Below are positions 8,657 through 16,661 of a stretch of DNA of 64,000 bases, one piece after another. How positions within the stretch are numbered: position 1 is the first letter of the stretch; the number at the start of each line of letters is the position of its first letter. Made by a program: the position numbers and the translations under genes. The stretch is from G963422595 sp963422595. GTDB taxonomy: Bacteria > Pseudomonadota > Gammaproteobacteria > UBA4575. The notes under the pieces were generated by a model. The model was not told the origin of the DNA. It did not search any database and worked only from the letters and a program-made list of their open reading frames with translations. The stretch is from assembly GCA_963422595.1 (NCBI GenBank), contig OY730298.1, positions 1,674,001-1,738,000 on the forward strand, read 5' to 3'.

Positions 8657-8717
8657 AACGTTGTAATTAGCTCGCGCTAACCTCTAAGATAATAGTCTCA
8701 TACATGCCTGCCTGCAC

Positions 8718-9050
8718 CTAGCTGTCGCCAACCACTACGGTGATATGGCTGGTACGTTTTAAGATTCTCGCGGAGCGGCCTTTGGCGCGTGCCTGTAAGC
8801 GCTTGTGCGTGGGGCCATCGTCTACGAATATCTTCGCAACTTTAAGTTCGTCAACGTCCGCGCCTGCATTGTGTTCAGCATTCGCAATAGCAGATTCAAG
8901 CACTTTTTTAATCGTCACCGCAGCTTGTTTGGGACTAAAGGTTAGCATCTCTAAGGCGCGCCCTACAGTTTTCCCACGTATTTGATCGGCCACCAGGCGT
9001 GCCTTTTGCGGGGTAATCTGAATAAAGGTAAGCCTGGCTGAAACTTGCAT
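8718..9050 (-). CDS. rplV: 50S ribosomal protein L22
   Basis: Exit-tunnel protein whose beta-hairpin reaches the tunnel constriction, a macrolide resistance site. The 110 residues equal the E. coli length. The hairpin segment KRLQARAKGRSARILKRTSH shows no deletion. It starts 2 bp after the rpsS stop. Confidence 0.97.
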   Translation of the reverse strand: MQVSARLTFIQITPQKARLVADQIRGKTVGRALEMLTFSPKQAAVTIKKVLESAIANAEHNAGADVDELKVAKIFVDDGPTHKRLQARAKGRSARILKRTSHITVVVGDS

Positions 9051-9052
9051 GA

Positions 9053-9325
9053 TCAGGTTGCCTTGCGGTCTCCGGAATGTCCCTTAAAAGTGCGCGTACC
9101 CGCAAATTCCCCAAGTTTATGACCTACCATATTTTCGCTGATTAAAACTGGCACGTGTTGGCGACCGTTGTGCACTGCAATAGTAATGCCAACCATCTCC
9201 GGCACAATTAACGAACGCCGTGACCAGGTTTTAATTGGTTTGCGATTGTTAGTGGCAACCGCCTGTTCAACTTTTCTCATCAAGTGATGGTCAACAAACG
9301 GACCCTTACGTAGCGATCTTGGCAT
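9053..9325 (-). CDS. rpsS: 30S ribosomal protein S19
   Basis: Head protein of the 30S subunit that pairs with S13. The 90 residues start MPRSLRKGPFVDHHLMRKVE and include the signature WSRRSLIVPEMVGITIAVHN. It lies 37 bp downstream of rplB. Confidence 0.97.
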   Translation of the reverse strand: MPRSLRKGPFVDHHLMRKVEQAVATNNRKPIKTWSRRSLIVPEMVGITIAVHNGRQHVPVLISENMVGHKLGEFAGTRTFKGHSGDRKAT

Positions 9326-9362
9326 GTAACGAATTCTCTGAATACAAAAACTTTATAAGAAA

Positions 9363-10190
9363 TTATTTTTTGTTTCTGGGACGCACTATCAGGCGATCAG
9401 TACGCCGATTTTTTCTGGTCTTAAAACCTTTTGCAGGCACCGCCCACGGCGATACCGGATGCCGTCCACCTGAACTGCGGCCTTCGCCACCACCATGTGG
9501 ATGATCTACCGGATTCATCGCCACTCCGCGTACCGTCGGGCGCACACCACGCCAACGCTTGGCACCAGCTTTCCCTAATTTACGCAAGCTATGCTCAGCA
9601 TTACCCACTTCACCAATGGTCGCGCGACAGGTAGATAATACTTTGCGCGTTTCGCCCGAGCGTAATCGCAAAGTTGCATAATTGCCATCGCGCGCAATAA
9701 TTTGAATGGCAGCCCCCGCACTGCGCCCGATTTGCGCGCCCTTGCCAGGCTTCATTTCAATACAGTGCACCATGGTGCCCACCGGAATACTGCCAAGCGG
9801 CAGGCTATTACCAGCCTTAACCAGCACTTGATTGCCTGAATTTATCTGGTCGTTTGGCACCAACCCTTTAGGGGCGATGATGTAACGCCGCTCACCATCC
9901 GCGTACTTGAGTAACGCAATATTGGCACTGCGATTAGGATCATATTCGATTCTTTCCACGCGCGCATCAACATTGTCTTTGTCGCGCCTGAAATCTATCA
10001 TTCGATAGCGCCGTTTATGCCCACCACCACGATGGCGCGTAGTGATATGACCGGCATTATTGCGACCACCACTGCTGTCTTTTACCTCTAACAGGGGCTT
10101 GTAAGGCTGGCCTTTATGTACCCCGGCAACAGCAACTTGAACCACGAAGCGCCGACCAGGGGAAGTAGGTTTTGCCTTTATCAGTGCCAT
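9363..10190 (-). CDS. rplB: 50S ribosomal protein L2
   Basis: Large-subunit protein required for subunit association and peptidyl transferase assembly. I chose ATG 10190 (MALIKAKPTSPGRRF): AAAGGTGG lies at good distance upstream, and the family begins here. The frame extends ten codons further with no family match. The 275-residue product includes the conserved GVAMNPVDHPHGGGEGRSSG, which holds the histidine implicated in peptidyl transfer. Confidence 0.97.
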   Translation of the reverse strand: MALIKAKPTSPGRRFVVQVAVAGVHKGQPYKPLLEVKDSSGGRNNAGHITTRHRGGGHKRRYRMIDFRRDKDNVDARVERIEYDPNRSANIALLKYADGERRYIIAPKGLVPNDQINSGNQVLVKAGNSLPLGSIPVGTMVHCIEMKPGKGAQIGRSAGAAIQIIARDGNYATLRLRSGETRKVLSTCRATIGEVGNAEHSLRKLGKAGAKRWRGVRPTVRGVAMNPVDHPHGGGEGRSSGGRHPVSPWAVPAKGFKTRKNRRTDRLIVRPRNKK

Positions 10191-10203
10191 ACGCATGCCA
10201 CCT

Positions 10204-10500
10204 TTACTCAAATCCGCCAAAGTCGATATCGTGACCTTGCTCTAACGTCACAATGGCTTTTTTCCAATTCGCGCGTTTGCCCGAGCGCCGACCAAATTGT
10301 TTGCGCTTACCCTTCATGTTTAGGGTGTTTACGGCAGCTACCTTTACTTTAAGTAATTTTTCTATTGCTCGTTTAATTTCATTTTTGCCAGCGTCAGGTA
10401 GTACTCGAAATATGTGTTGACGGTTTTTGTCGGCACTTAAGGTGGCCTTTTCTGAGACGTGCGGCGCTAATAACACTGTCATGATGCGTTCATCATTCAT
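10204..10500 (-). CDS. rplW: 50S ribosomal protein L23
   Basis: Exit-tunnel protein and docking site for trigger factor and SRP. I chose ATG 10500 (MNDERIMTVLLAPHVSEKAT), which overlaps the rplD stop as ATGA and implies coupled translation; the frame also opens three codons earlier. The 98 residues end LEQGHDIDFGGFE. The loop segment GKRKQFGRRSGKRANWKKA is typical. Confidence 0.95.
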   Translation of the reverse strand: MNDERIMTVLLAPHVSEKATLSADKNRQHIFRVLPDAGKNEIKRAIEKLLKVKVAAVNTLNMKGKRKQFGRRSGKRANWKKAIVTLEQGHDIDFGGFE

Positions 10501-11102
10501 TGTAACCACTCCTCAATGGCCTGTAATGCCACTTTGGTGACTACGACTTGCTCATATTTAAGCAGGCTCACAGGGTCTAAACCACCAATTTCAGTTACCT
10601 CGACGTGTGGCAGGTTGCGCACTGACAAGTATAGATTTTTATCCGCCTCCCGGGTAATAATGAACGCCGAAGTAAGTGACAGTTCTTGCAGTTTTTTTAA
10701 TGCTTGTTTGGTGTTGGGCTCGGTTACCGTAAATTCTTCAACGATGTGTAGACGTTGCCGTCGCGCCAGTTCTGAAAATATATTCGCATACGCCGCGCGT
10801 AGCATTTTTTTATTTAATTTCTGTTGGTAGTTGCGTGGTTTCGCCGCAAAGGTAACGCCTCCGGAACGCCATATAGGGCTGCTTGAGGTGCCGGCGCGCG
10901 AACGCCCGGTGCCTTTCTGACGCCATGGTTTAGTACTACCACCTTTCACGTCACTACGACTTTTGTTGGCTTTGCTGCCAACCCGACCACCAGCCAGATA
11001 CGCGGTAACGGCCTGATGTACCAACGATTCATTGTATTCACGCGCAAAAATGCGGTCAGATACGGTTATCGTGGAATTGGTGTTGGCTATGGCAAGTTGC
11101 AC
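10497..11102 (-). CDS. rplD: 50S ribosomal protein L4
   Basis: Exit-tunnel protein of 201 residues, the E. coli length. The tunnel loop KPWRQKGTGRSRAGTSSSPI is intact. In E. coli L4 also represses its own operon through the S10 leader. That leader is probably absent here, since rpsJ follows tuf after only 26 bp, so the autoregulation must be different or lost (inference). Confidence 0.97.
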   Translation of the reverse strand: MQLAIANTNSTITVSDRIFAREYNESLVHQAVTAYLAGGRVGSKANKSRSDVKGGSTKPWRQKGTGRSRAGTSSSPIWRSGGVTFAAKPRNYQQKLNKKMLRAAYANIFSELARRQRLHIVEEFTVTEPNTKQALKKLQELSLTSAFIITREADKNLYLSVRNLPHVEVTEIGGLDPVSLLKYEQVVVTKVALQAIEEWLQ

Positions 11103-11104
11103 GC

Positions 11105-11812
11105 TTAATTTTCCGATGCTGATGTTTGCTTGGCTTCAGCCGCTTCTGATGCCTCGGTCAATGACAGATTGACTGTGTGCGGATGAGCCGCACGTACTAT
11201 TACGTCACCACCTGGTCGGCCCGGTATCGATCCTTTAATTAGCAATAAATCTTTTTCGGCATCAATGTGTATAATTTCCAGGTTTTTGGTGGTGACACGC
11301 ACGCCCCCCATTTGACCTGCCATCTTTTTACCCTTAAAAACATGGCCTGGGTCCTGACATTGTCCGGTTGAACCATGTGCCCGGTGCGCAAGCGAATTGC
11401 CATGCGTGGCGTCCTGCATGCCGAAGTTGTGGCGCTTTACCGGCCCCGCAAATCCTTTACCTTTGGTTATGCCCGTAACGAAAACTTTTTGTCCGACCAC
11501 AAATAACTTCGCGTTAATTTCTGCACCAACCTGCAATTCGCCCGCTTGCCCATCTGCATACCGAAACTCGCGCAAACCTCTACCAGCAGCAACTCCGCAT
11601 TTTGCAAAGTGCCCTGACATTGGTTTAGTCATCCGCGACGGTTTTTGTGTACCGTAAGTAACCTGCACCGCCCGATAACCATCTATTTCTGGAACGCGCA
11701 CTTGCGTAACGCGATTAGCGGGTACATGTACTACCGTTACCGGTGCCGATACGCCTGCCTCGGTAAATATTCGCGTCATACCAATTTTTTTTCCTACCAG
11801 CCCTAAAGACAT
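11105..11812 (-). CDS. rplC: 50S ribosomal protein L3
   Basis: Early-assembly protein that reaches the peptidyl transferase centre. The 235 residues start MSLGLVGKKIGMTRIFTEAG and contain the signature KGKGFAGPVKRHNFGMQDAT, with the glutamine methylated by PrmB in E. coli. The C-terminal tail is about 20 residues longer than in E. coli and rich in A, S and E. Confidence 0.97.
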   Translation of the reverse strand: MSLGLVGKKIGMTRIFTEAGVSAPVTVVHVPANRVTQVRVPEIDGYRAVQVTYGTQKPSRMTKPMSGHFAKCGVAAGRGLREFRYADGQAGELQVGAEINAKLFVVGQKVFVTGITKGKGFAGPVKRHNFGMQDATHGNSLAHRAHGSTGQCQDPGHVFKGKKMAGQMGGVRVTTKNLEIIHIDAEKDLLLIKGSIPGRPGGDVIVRAAHPHTVNLSLTEASEAAEAKQTSASEN

Positions 11813-11909
11813 ATCAGTTCACATGAATAAACAGGATTTACAGGATAGTGTGTAGTAAAGATATTTTTTTTCTTGGTATTCATCATTTGCCTGGTATTCA
11901 TCAAGCGGG
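11813..11909. other. rplC-rpsJ spacer with dispersed repeat copy
   Basis: This 97-bp gap inside the S10 operon is unusually wide. It holds one copy of the dispersed repeat (11821-11846), a run of eight T at about 11863, and two copies of TGGTATTCATCA (near 11875 and 11894). No gene or convincing promoter is visible. Confidence 0.6.
11821..11846 (+). repeat. Dispersed intergenic repeat, copy 1
   Basis: The core CAGGATTTACAGGAT is shared with the copies at 36016-36044 and 41501-41532, and partly with 41551-41570. The flank (A)CATG-AT-AA is also shared. All copies are on the same strand, independent of gene direction. Confidence 0.7.
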
Positions 11910-12224
11910 CTAGCTTAGCTTGATTTGGACGTCTACGCCTGCCGCCAGATCTAACTTCATTAGCGCATCTACAGTTTTGTCCGTTGGTTCTATAATGTCC
12001 ATAATACGCTTGTGCGTGCGTATCTCATATTGGTCGCGCGCGTTCTTGTCCACGTGTGGCGAAATTAGTAACGTAAACCGCTCTTTTTTCGTGGGTAGTG
12101 GAATCGGCCCTTTTACCCTGGCGCCGGTACGCCTGGCCGTTTCCACAATTTCACTTGCGGAGCGATCAATCAAACGATGATCAAACGCCTTTAAGCGAAT
12201 ACGAATGGTTTGTCCTGCCGCCAT
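11910..12224 (-). CDS. rpsJ: 30S ribosomal protein S10
   Basis: Head protein of the 30S subunit and, with NusB, part of the antitermination complex (NusE). The 104 residues start MAAGQTIRIRLKAFDHRLID and keep the loop RTGARVKGPIPLPTKKERFT. It begins only 26 bp after tuf, so the operon continues from str rather than starting with its own leader. Confidence 0.98.
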   Translation of the reverse strand: MAAGQTIRIRLKAFDHRLIDRSASEIVETARRTGARVKGPIPLPTKKERFTLLISPHVDKNARDQYEIRTHKRIMDIIEPTDKTVDALMKLDLAAGVDVQIKLS

Positions 12225-12250
12225 GATTGATGCTTCTGTAATTCTCTGTG

Positions 12251-13441
12251 TTATTGCACAATTTTTGAGACTACGCCGGCACCTACGGTGCGTCCACCTT
12301 CACGTATCGCAAAACGTAGCCCCTCTTCCATCGCAATCGGCGCAATTAACGATACTACCATCCGTACGTTGTCCCCAGGCATCACCATCTCCGTGCCCTC
12401 CGGTAAATCTACCGCCCCCGTCACGTCCGTCGTGCGAAAATAAAACTGCGGCCGATAACCATTAAAAAAAGGCGTGTGACGTCCACCCTCTTCTTTGCTG
12501 AGTATGTATACCTCAGCCTCAAACCGGGTGTGCGGAGTGATCGATCCAGGCTTGCATAGTACTTGACCACGCTCTACTTCATCTCGCTTCGTCCCCCGTA
12601 GTAGTACCCCTACGTTGTCACCAGCCTGACCCTGATCCAGTAACTTGCGAAACATCTCTACCCCGGTGCATATGGTGGTGCCAGTCTCGCGAATGCCTAC
12701 AACTTCAATCTCATCGCCTACCTTGACAATACCACGCTCTACCCGCCCCGTCACTACAGTACCACGACCAGATATGGAAAATACGTCTTCTACCGGCATA
12801 ATAAAATCCCCATCTATCGCCCGCTCAGGCTCGGGTATAAAAGCATCCATCTCTTCCACTAGCTTGATCACCGACGCTACCCCAGTGTCTGAGGTGTCCC
12901 CCTCTAATGCCTGTAACGCAGAACCCGTGATAATCGGGGTGTCGTCTCCCGGAAACTCGTACATGGATAATAAATCGCGTATCTCCATCTCTACCAATTC
13001 AAGTAACTCGGCATCGTCTACCTGATCAGCTTTGTTCATGTATACCAGTATGTATGGCACCCCTACTTGTCGTGCTAGTAAAATGTGCTCGCGTGTCTGA
13101 GGCATTGGCCCATCCGCCGCACTCACTACTAGTATCGCCCCGTCCATCTGCGCCGCACCTGTAATCATGTTCTTGACGTAGTCAGCATGACCAGGACAGT
13201 CTACGTGCGCGTAATGACGCCGTACACTCTCGTACTCAACATGCGCCGTGGCAATGGTGATGCCCCGCGCACGCTCCTCAGGCGCATTGTCTATCTGATC
13301 ATAAGCCCGATATTCGCCACCATGTACTTCCCCCATAATCCGCGTCAACGCCGCCGTTAACGTGGTCTTGCCATGATCTACGTGTCCTATCGTGCCTACA
13401 TTAATGTGTAACTTGCTGCGCTCGTACCTCTGCTTGGACAT
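12251..13441 (-). CDS. tuf: Elongation factor Tu (copy 1)
   Basis: GTPase that delivers aminoacyl-tRNA to the ribosome. The 396 residues carry the G motifs GHVDHGKTT (G1), DCPGHADY (G3) and NKAD (G4), followed by the two beta-barrel domains. The protein is identical to the copy at 28751-29941. By my reading the nucleotide sequences also match from stop codon to start codon and diverge immediately outside, a sign of gene conversion. It lies at the str/S10 junction (tufA position). Confidence 0.98.
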   Translation of the reverse strand: MSKQRYERSKLHINVGTIGHVDHGKTTLTAALTRIMGEVHGGEYRAYDQIDNAPEERARGITIATAHVEYESVRRHYAHVDCPGHADYVKNMITGAAQMDGAILVVSAADGPMPQTREHILLARQVGVPYILVYMNKADQVDDAELLELVEMEIRDLLSMYEFPGDDTPIITGSALQALEGDTSDTGVASVIKLVEEMDAFIPEPERAIDGDFIMPVEDVFSISGRGTVVTGRVERGIVKVGDEIEVVGIRETGTTICTGVEMFRKLLDQGQAGDNVGVLLRGTKRDEVERGQVLCKPGSITPHTRFEAEVYILSKEEGGRHTPFFNGYRPQFYFRTTDVTGAVDLPEGTEMVMPGDNVRMVVSLIAPIAMEEGLRFAIREGGRTVGAGVVSKIVQ

Positions 13442-13493
13442 TTTCCTCTACCTCACAAAAAATATCTTGATAATAATGCCGCGAACTATGTAT

Positions 13494-15587
13494 TTATTTT
13501 TTAATAACTGCATCTGCAATATTGCCAGGAACTTCTTTATATTTATCAAACTCCATTGAGTAGGTTGCGCGACCTTGCGTGGCTGAACGTAAATCGGTTG
13601 CATAACCAAACATTTCCGCCAAAGGTACTTCAGAGCGCACGACTTTCCCAGCCGGGCCATCTTCCATGCCATTGACCAGGCCACGGCGACGGTTCAAATC
13701 ACCCACCACGTCACCCATGTATTCTCCCGGGGTTACCACTTCTACTTTCATAATCGGTTCCAGCAATACCGGATTGGCTTGCCTGGCGCCATCGCGAAAT
13801 CCCGTGGAGGCGGCTATCTTAAATGCAATTTCAGATGAATCCACGTCGTGATAGGAGCCGTCATATAAGGTAACTTTTACGTCAACTACGGGATAGCCGG
13901 CAATGACGCCGTTGTCCATGGCTTCTTTTACGCCTTTTTCAACCGCTGGGATATATTCACGCGGAATTACACCACCCACAATTTTGTTAATAAATTCAAA
14001 GCCGTCACCTGGTTTTTGTGGCTCAATCCTTAGAAATACGTGCCCGTATTGGCCGCGCCCACCAGACTGGCGTATATATTTGCTCTCTTGTTCAATCTGA
14101 CTACGAATGGTTTCACGATAAGAGACTTGCGGCATCCCGACGTTGGCCTCGACACTAAACTCGCGTTTCATGCGATCGACGATAATATCCAGATGTAGTT
14201 CGCCCATACCTGAAATAATGGTTTGACCAGATTCTTCGTCTGTATGCACTTGAAAAGAGGGGTCTTCCCGCGCCAGCTTTTGTAGCGCAATACTCATTTT
14301 TTCTTGGTCCGATTTGGTTTTCGGCTCTACCGCAACAGAGATCACTGGCTGCGGAAATTCCATGCGCTCCAGAATAATAATGTTCTGTAAATCACATAGC
14401 GTCTCTCCCGTGGTGACGTCTTTCAAACCGACGGCAGCGGCAATGTCCCCGGCGCGAACTTCTTTGATTTCTTCACGGGAATTGGAGTGCATCTGTAATA
14501 TGCGACCTAAACGTTCTTTTTTTTGTTTTACCGAATTGTAAACCGTATCACCTGACTTCAATACGCCTGAGTACACTCGAAAAAAAGTTAAGGTGCCAAC
14601 GTAGGGGTCGGTAGCAATTTTGAATGCTAAAGCGGCAAACGGTTCATCGTCCGATGAGTTGCGCTCACTCGGGGTGTGCCCCCGATCATCTAAAGTACCC
14701 TGGATTGCCGGTACTTCCACCGGCGAAGGCAGGTAGTCAATTACGGCGTCCAACATTGCCTGCACGCCTTTATTCTTAAAGGCGGAACCACATAAAGCCG
14801 GCACGATTTCATTCGCCAGCGTTCGCAGGCGTAGTCCCTGTCGAATGTCGTCTTCTGATAAGGTGCCTGTTTCTAGGTATCTTTCCATAATTGCATCTGA
14901 TGATTCGGCCGCGGCTTCGATCATTTCTTCACGCCACTTTTGACACTCGGCCTGCATTTCATCAGGAATCTCGCGCGCTTCAAAGGTGGTTCCTAAATTC
15001 TCTTCATCCCAGTAAATTGCCTTCATTCTGATCAGGTCAACTACGCCCTTGAAATTTTCCTCTGCACCGATTGCCAACTGAATCGGGATGGCATTAGACC
15101 CTAAGCGTTCTCTGATTTGATTTACTACGTATAAAAAATTGGCGCCCGCCCGATCCATTTTATTCACAAACGCCAGACGCGGAACGTTGTATTTGTTTGC
15201 CTGCCTCCACACGGTTTCAGACTGTGGCTCTACCCCGCTAACGGCATCAAATACCGCGCAGGCACCATCCAGTACCCGTAGGGAGCGTTCTACTTCTATC
15301 GTGAAGTCAACGTGCCCGGGAGTATCAATGATGTTGATTCGATGCTGGTCGTATTGCTGTTCCATGCCACTCCAAAAACAAGTGGTGGCGGCCGAGGTAA
15401 TGGTGATACCACGCTCTTGCTCTTGTTCCATCCAGTCCATAACAGCAGCGCCATCATGCACTTCACCTATTTTGTATGATATTCCGGTATAAAATAGAAC
15501 GCGCTCTGTGGCGGTGGTTTTGCCAGCGTCAATGTGTGCAACAATACCAATGTTCCGATAGCGTGAGATGGGGGTTTTACGTGCCAC
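13494..15587 (-). CDS. fusA: Elongation factor G
   Basis: GTPase that drives ribosomal translocation and, with RRF, recycling. The 697 residues begin with GTG at 15587 (MARKTPISRYRNIGI). G motifs are AHIDAGKTT, DTPGHVDF and NKMDRAG. The conserved domain IV/V segments SYRETIRS and PVDVKVTLYDGSYHDVDSSE-like stretches are present. It lies between rpsG (21 bp) and tuf (52 bp). Confidence 0.98.
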   Translation of the reverse strand: MARKTPISRYRNIGIVAHIDAGKTTATERVLFYTGISYKIGEVHDGAAVMDWMEQEQERGITITSAATTCFWSGMEQQYDQHRINIIDTPGHVDFTIEVERSLRVLDGACAVFDAVSGVEPQSETVWRQANKYNVPRLAFVNKMDRAGANFLYVVNQIRERLGSNAIPIQLAIGAEENFKGVVDLIRMKAIYWDEENLGTTFEAREIPDEMQAECQKWREEMIEAAAESSDAIMERYLETGTLSEDDIRQGLRLRTLANEIVPALCGSAFKNKGVQAMLDAVIDYLPSPVEVPAIQGTLDDRGHTPSERNSSDDEPFAALAFKIATDPYVGTLTFFRVYSGVLKSGDTVYNSVKQKKERLGRILQMHSNSREEIKEVRAGDIAAAVGLKDVTTGETLCDLQNIIILERMEFPQPVISVAVEPKTKSDQEKMSIALQKLAREDPSFQVHTDEESGQTIISGMGELHLDIIVDRMKREFSVEANVGMPQVSYRETIRSQIEQESKYIRQSGGRGQYGHVFLRIEPQKPGDGFEFINKIVGGVIPREYIPAVEKGVKEAMDNGVIAGYPVVDVKVTLYDGSYHDVDSSEIAFKIAASTGFRDGARQANPVLLEPIMKVEVVTPGEYMGDVVGDLNRRRGLVNGMEDGPAGKVVRSEVPLAEMFGYATDLRSATQGRATYSMEFDKYKEVPGNIADAVIKK

Positions 15588-15608
15588 AATAAAGTCCTTA
15601 ATGAACCA

Positions 15609-16079
15609 CTACCAGCGGTAGTGTGAGAAGGCCTTGTTGGCTTCGGCCATCCGTAACGTGTCTTCACGTTTTTTTATCGCCGCACCTTTTTGCGCAGCAG
15701 CATCGGTAAGCTCTCCCGCAAGTTTGTTAATCATGGACTTTTCGCCACGTTTTTTCGCCGCGTCAATAATCCAGCGCATCGCTAAAGTGGTTTGCCGCAC
15801 TGCCCGCACTTCAGTCGGTACCTGGTAAGTCGCACCACCAACTCTGCGCGACTTTACTTCGACCGTTGGGCGCACGTTTGCAAGCGCCTGCTTAAATACT
15901 TCAATCCCTTCTTGTTCACTTCTCTTCTGAACGTTATCAAAGGCTTGATAGAGAATCTTTTCTGCAACTGATTTTTTGCCGTGTTTCATTAGCATGTTGA
16001 CAAATCCAGCGACTAACTGGTCATTGTATTTGGGATCTGACAGGATTTTTCGCTGAGGAATTTCTTTTCTGCGCGGCAT
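15609..16079 (-). CDS. rpsG: 30S ribosomal protein S7
   Basis: Primary 16S rRNA-binding protein that nucleates the 30S head. In E. coli it represses str operon translation at the rpsL-rpsG junction. The 156 residues start MPRRKEIPQRKILSDPKYND and include RVGGATYQVPTEVRAVRQTT. The rpsL-rpsG gap here is only 27 bp. Confidence 0.98.
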   Translation of the reverse strand: MPRRKEIPQRKILSDPKYNDQLVAGFVNMLMKHGKKSVAEKILYQAFDNVQKRSEQEGIEVFKQALANVRPTVEVKSRRVGGATYQVPTEVRAVRQTTLAMRWIIDAAKKRGEKSMINKLAGELTDAAAQKGAAIKKREDTLRMAEANKAFSHYRW

Positions 16080-16106
16080 CGTTAGTCTGCTTGGTTTGTT
16101 GGGTTG

Positions 16107-16481
16107 TTATGACTTGGGTCTTTTGGTGCCATACTTTGAACGCGCTTGCATGCGATCCTGCACGCCTTGCGTATCCAGACTACCACGCACGGTGTGATAG
16201 CGAACACCAGGTAAATCTTTAACGCGCCCACCACGGATTAACACCACCGAGTGCTCTTGCAGGTTATGACCTTCACCACCAATGTAGCTGGTTACTTCAA
16301 AACCATTGGTCAGACGTACGCGCGCCACTTTGCGTAACGCGGAGTTTGGCTTCTTTGGCGTGGTGGTATAAACACGAGTACATACACCACGCTTTTGTGG
16401 GCAGCTGGCTAAAGCCGGAACGTTGCTCTTTTCCATTTTGCGCTTGCGCGGTTTGCGTACTAATTGATTGATGGTTGCCAT
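16107..16481 (-). CDS. rpsL: 30S ribosomal protein S12
   Basis: Decoding-centre protein. I chose ATG 16481 (MATINQLVRKPRKRKMEKSN), which gives 124 residues. The upstream frame extension runs into the leader hairpin and has no family match. The segment TPKKPNSALRKVARVRL keeps the lysine corresponding to K43, so this is the streptomycin-sensitive wild-type form at that site. First gene of the str operon, with its own promoter. Confidence 0.97.
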   Translation of the reverse strand: MATINQLVRKPRKRKMEKSNVPALASCPQKRGVCTRVYTTTPKKPNSALRKVARVRLTNGFEVTSYIGGEGHNLQEHSVVLIRGGRVKDLPGVRYHTVRGSLDTQGVQDRMQARSKYGTKRPKS

Positions 16482-16503
16482 AATTTTTCTATCCCATAAT
16501 AAA

Positions 16504-16536
16504 CAACAGGCCGATGAAGTAAGCATCGGCCTGTTG
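16504..16536 (-). promoter_or_regulatory. rpsL 5'UTR hairpin
   Basis: A perfect 13-bp inverted repeat (CAACAGGCCGATG, 16504-16516, with its complement at 16524-16536) and a 7-nt loop, starting about six bases after the predicted transcription start and ending 22 bases before the rpsL ATG. The minus strand continues UUUAUUAU after the stem, so it could act as an attenuator, a 5' stabiliser or a protein-binding site. The sequence does not decide among these. Confidence 0.7.
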
Positions 16537-16548
16537 TGTAGCCGTAAG

Positions 16549-16577
16549 ATTGTAGAAACCTATAGCCGCACTGTCAA
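16549..16577 (-). promoter_or_regulatory. rpsL (str operon) sigma70 promoter
   Basis: Minus strand: -35 TTGACA (16572-16577), a 17-bp spacer, and -10 TACAAT (16549-16554). This is close to consensus and lies between the rpoC stop and rpsL. The start point would be near 16542. Confidence 0.8.
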
Positions 16578-16661
16578 GCAAACTTTGTCTTTCAGACACG
16601 ATTATGCCAAAAAAAACTGATGCCCAGTATTTACGCCAGTGGAATTTCCCTGCCAGACTCA

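Noticed and set aside
16600..16661. Terminator after rpoC
   Set aside because: A T8 run exists on the minus strand, but I found no stable stem directly before it.
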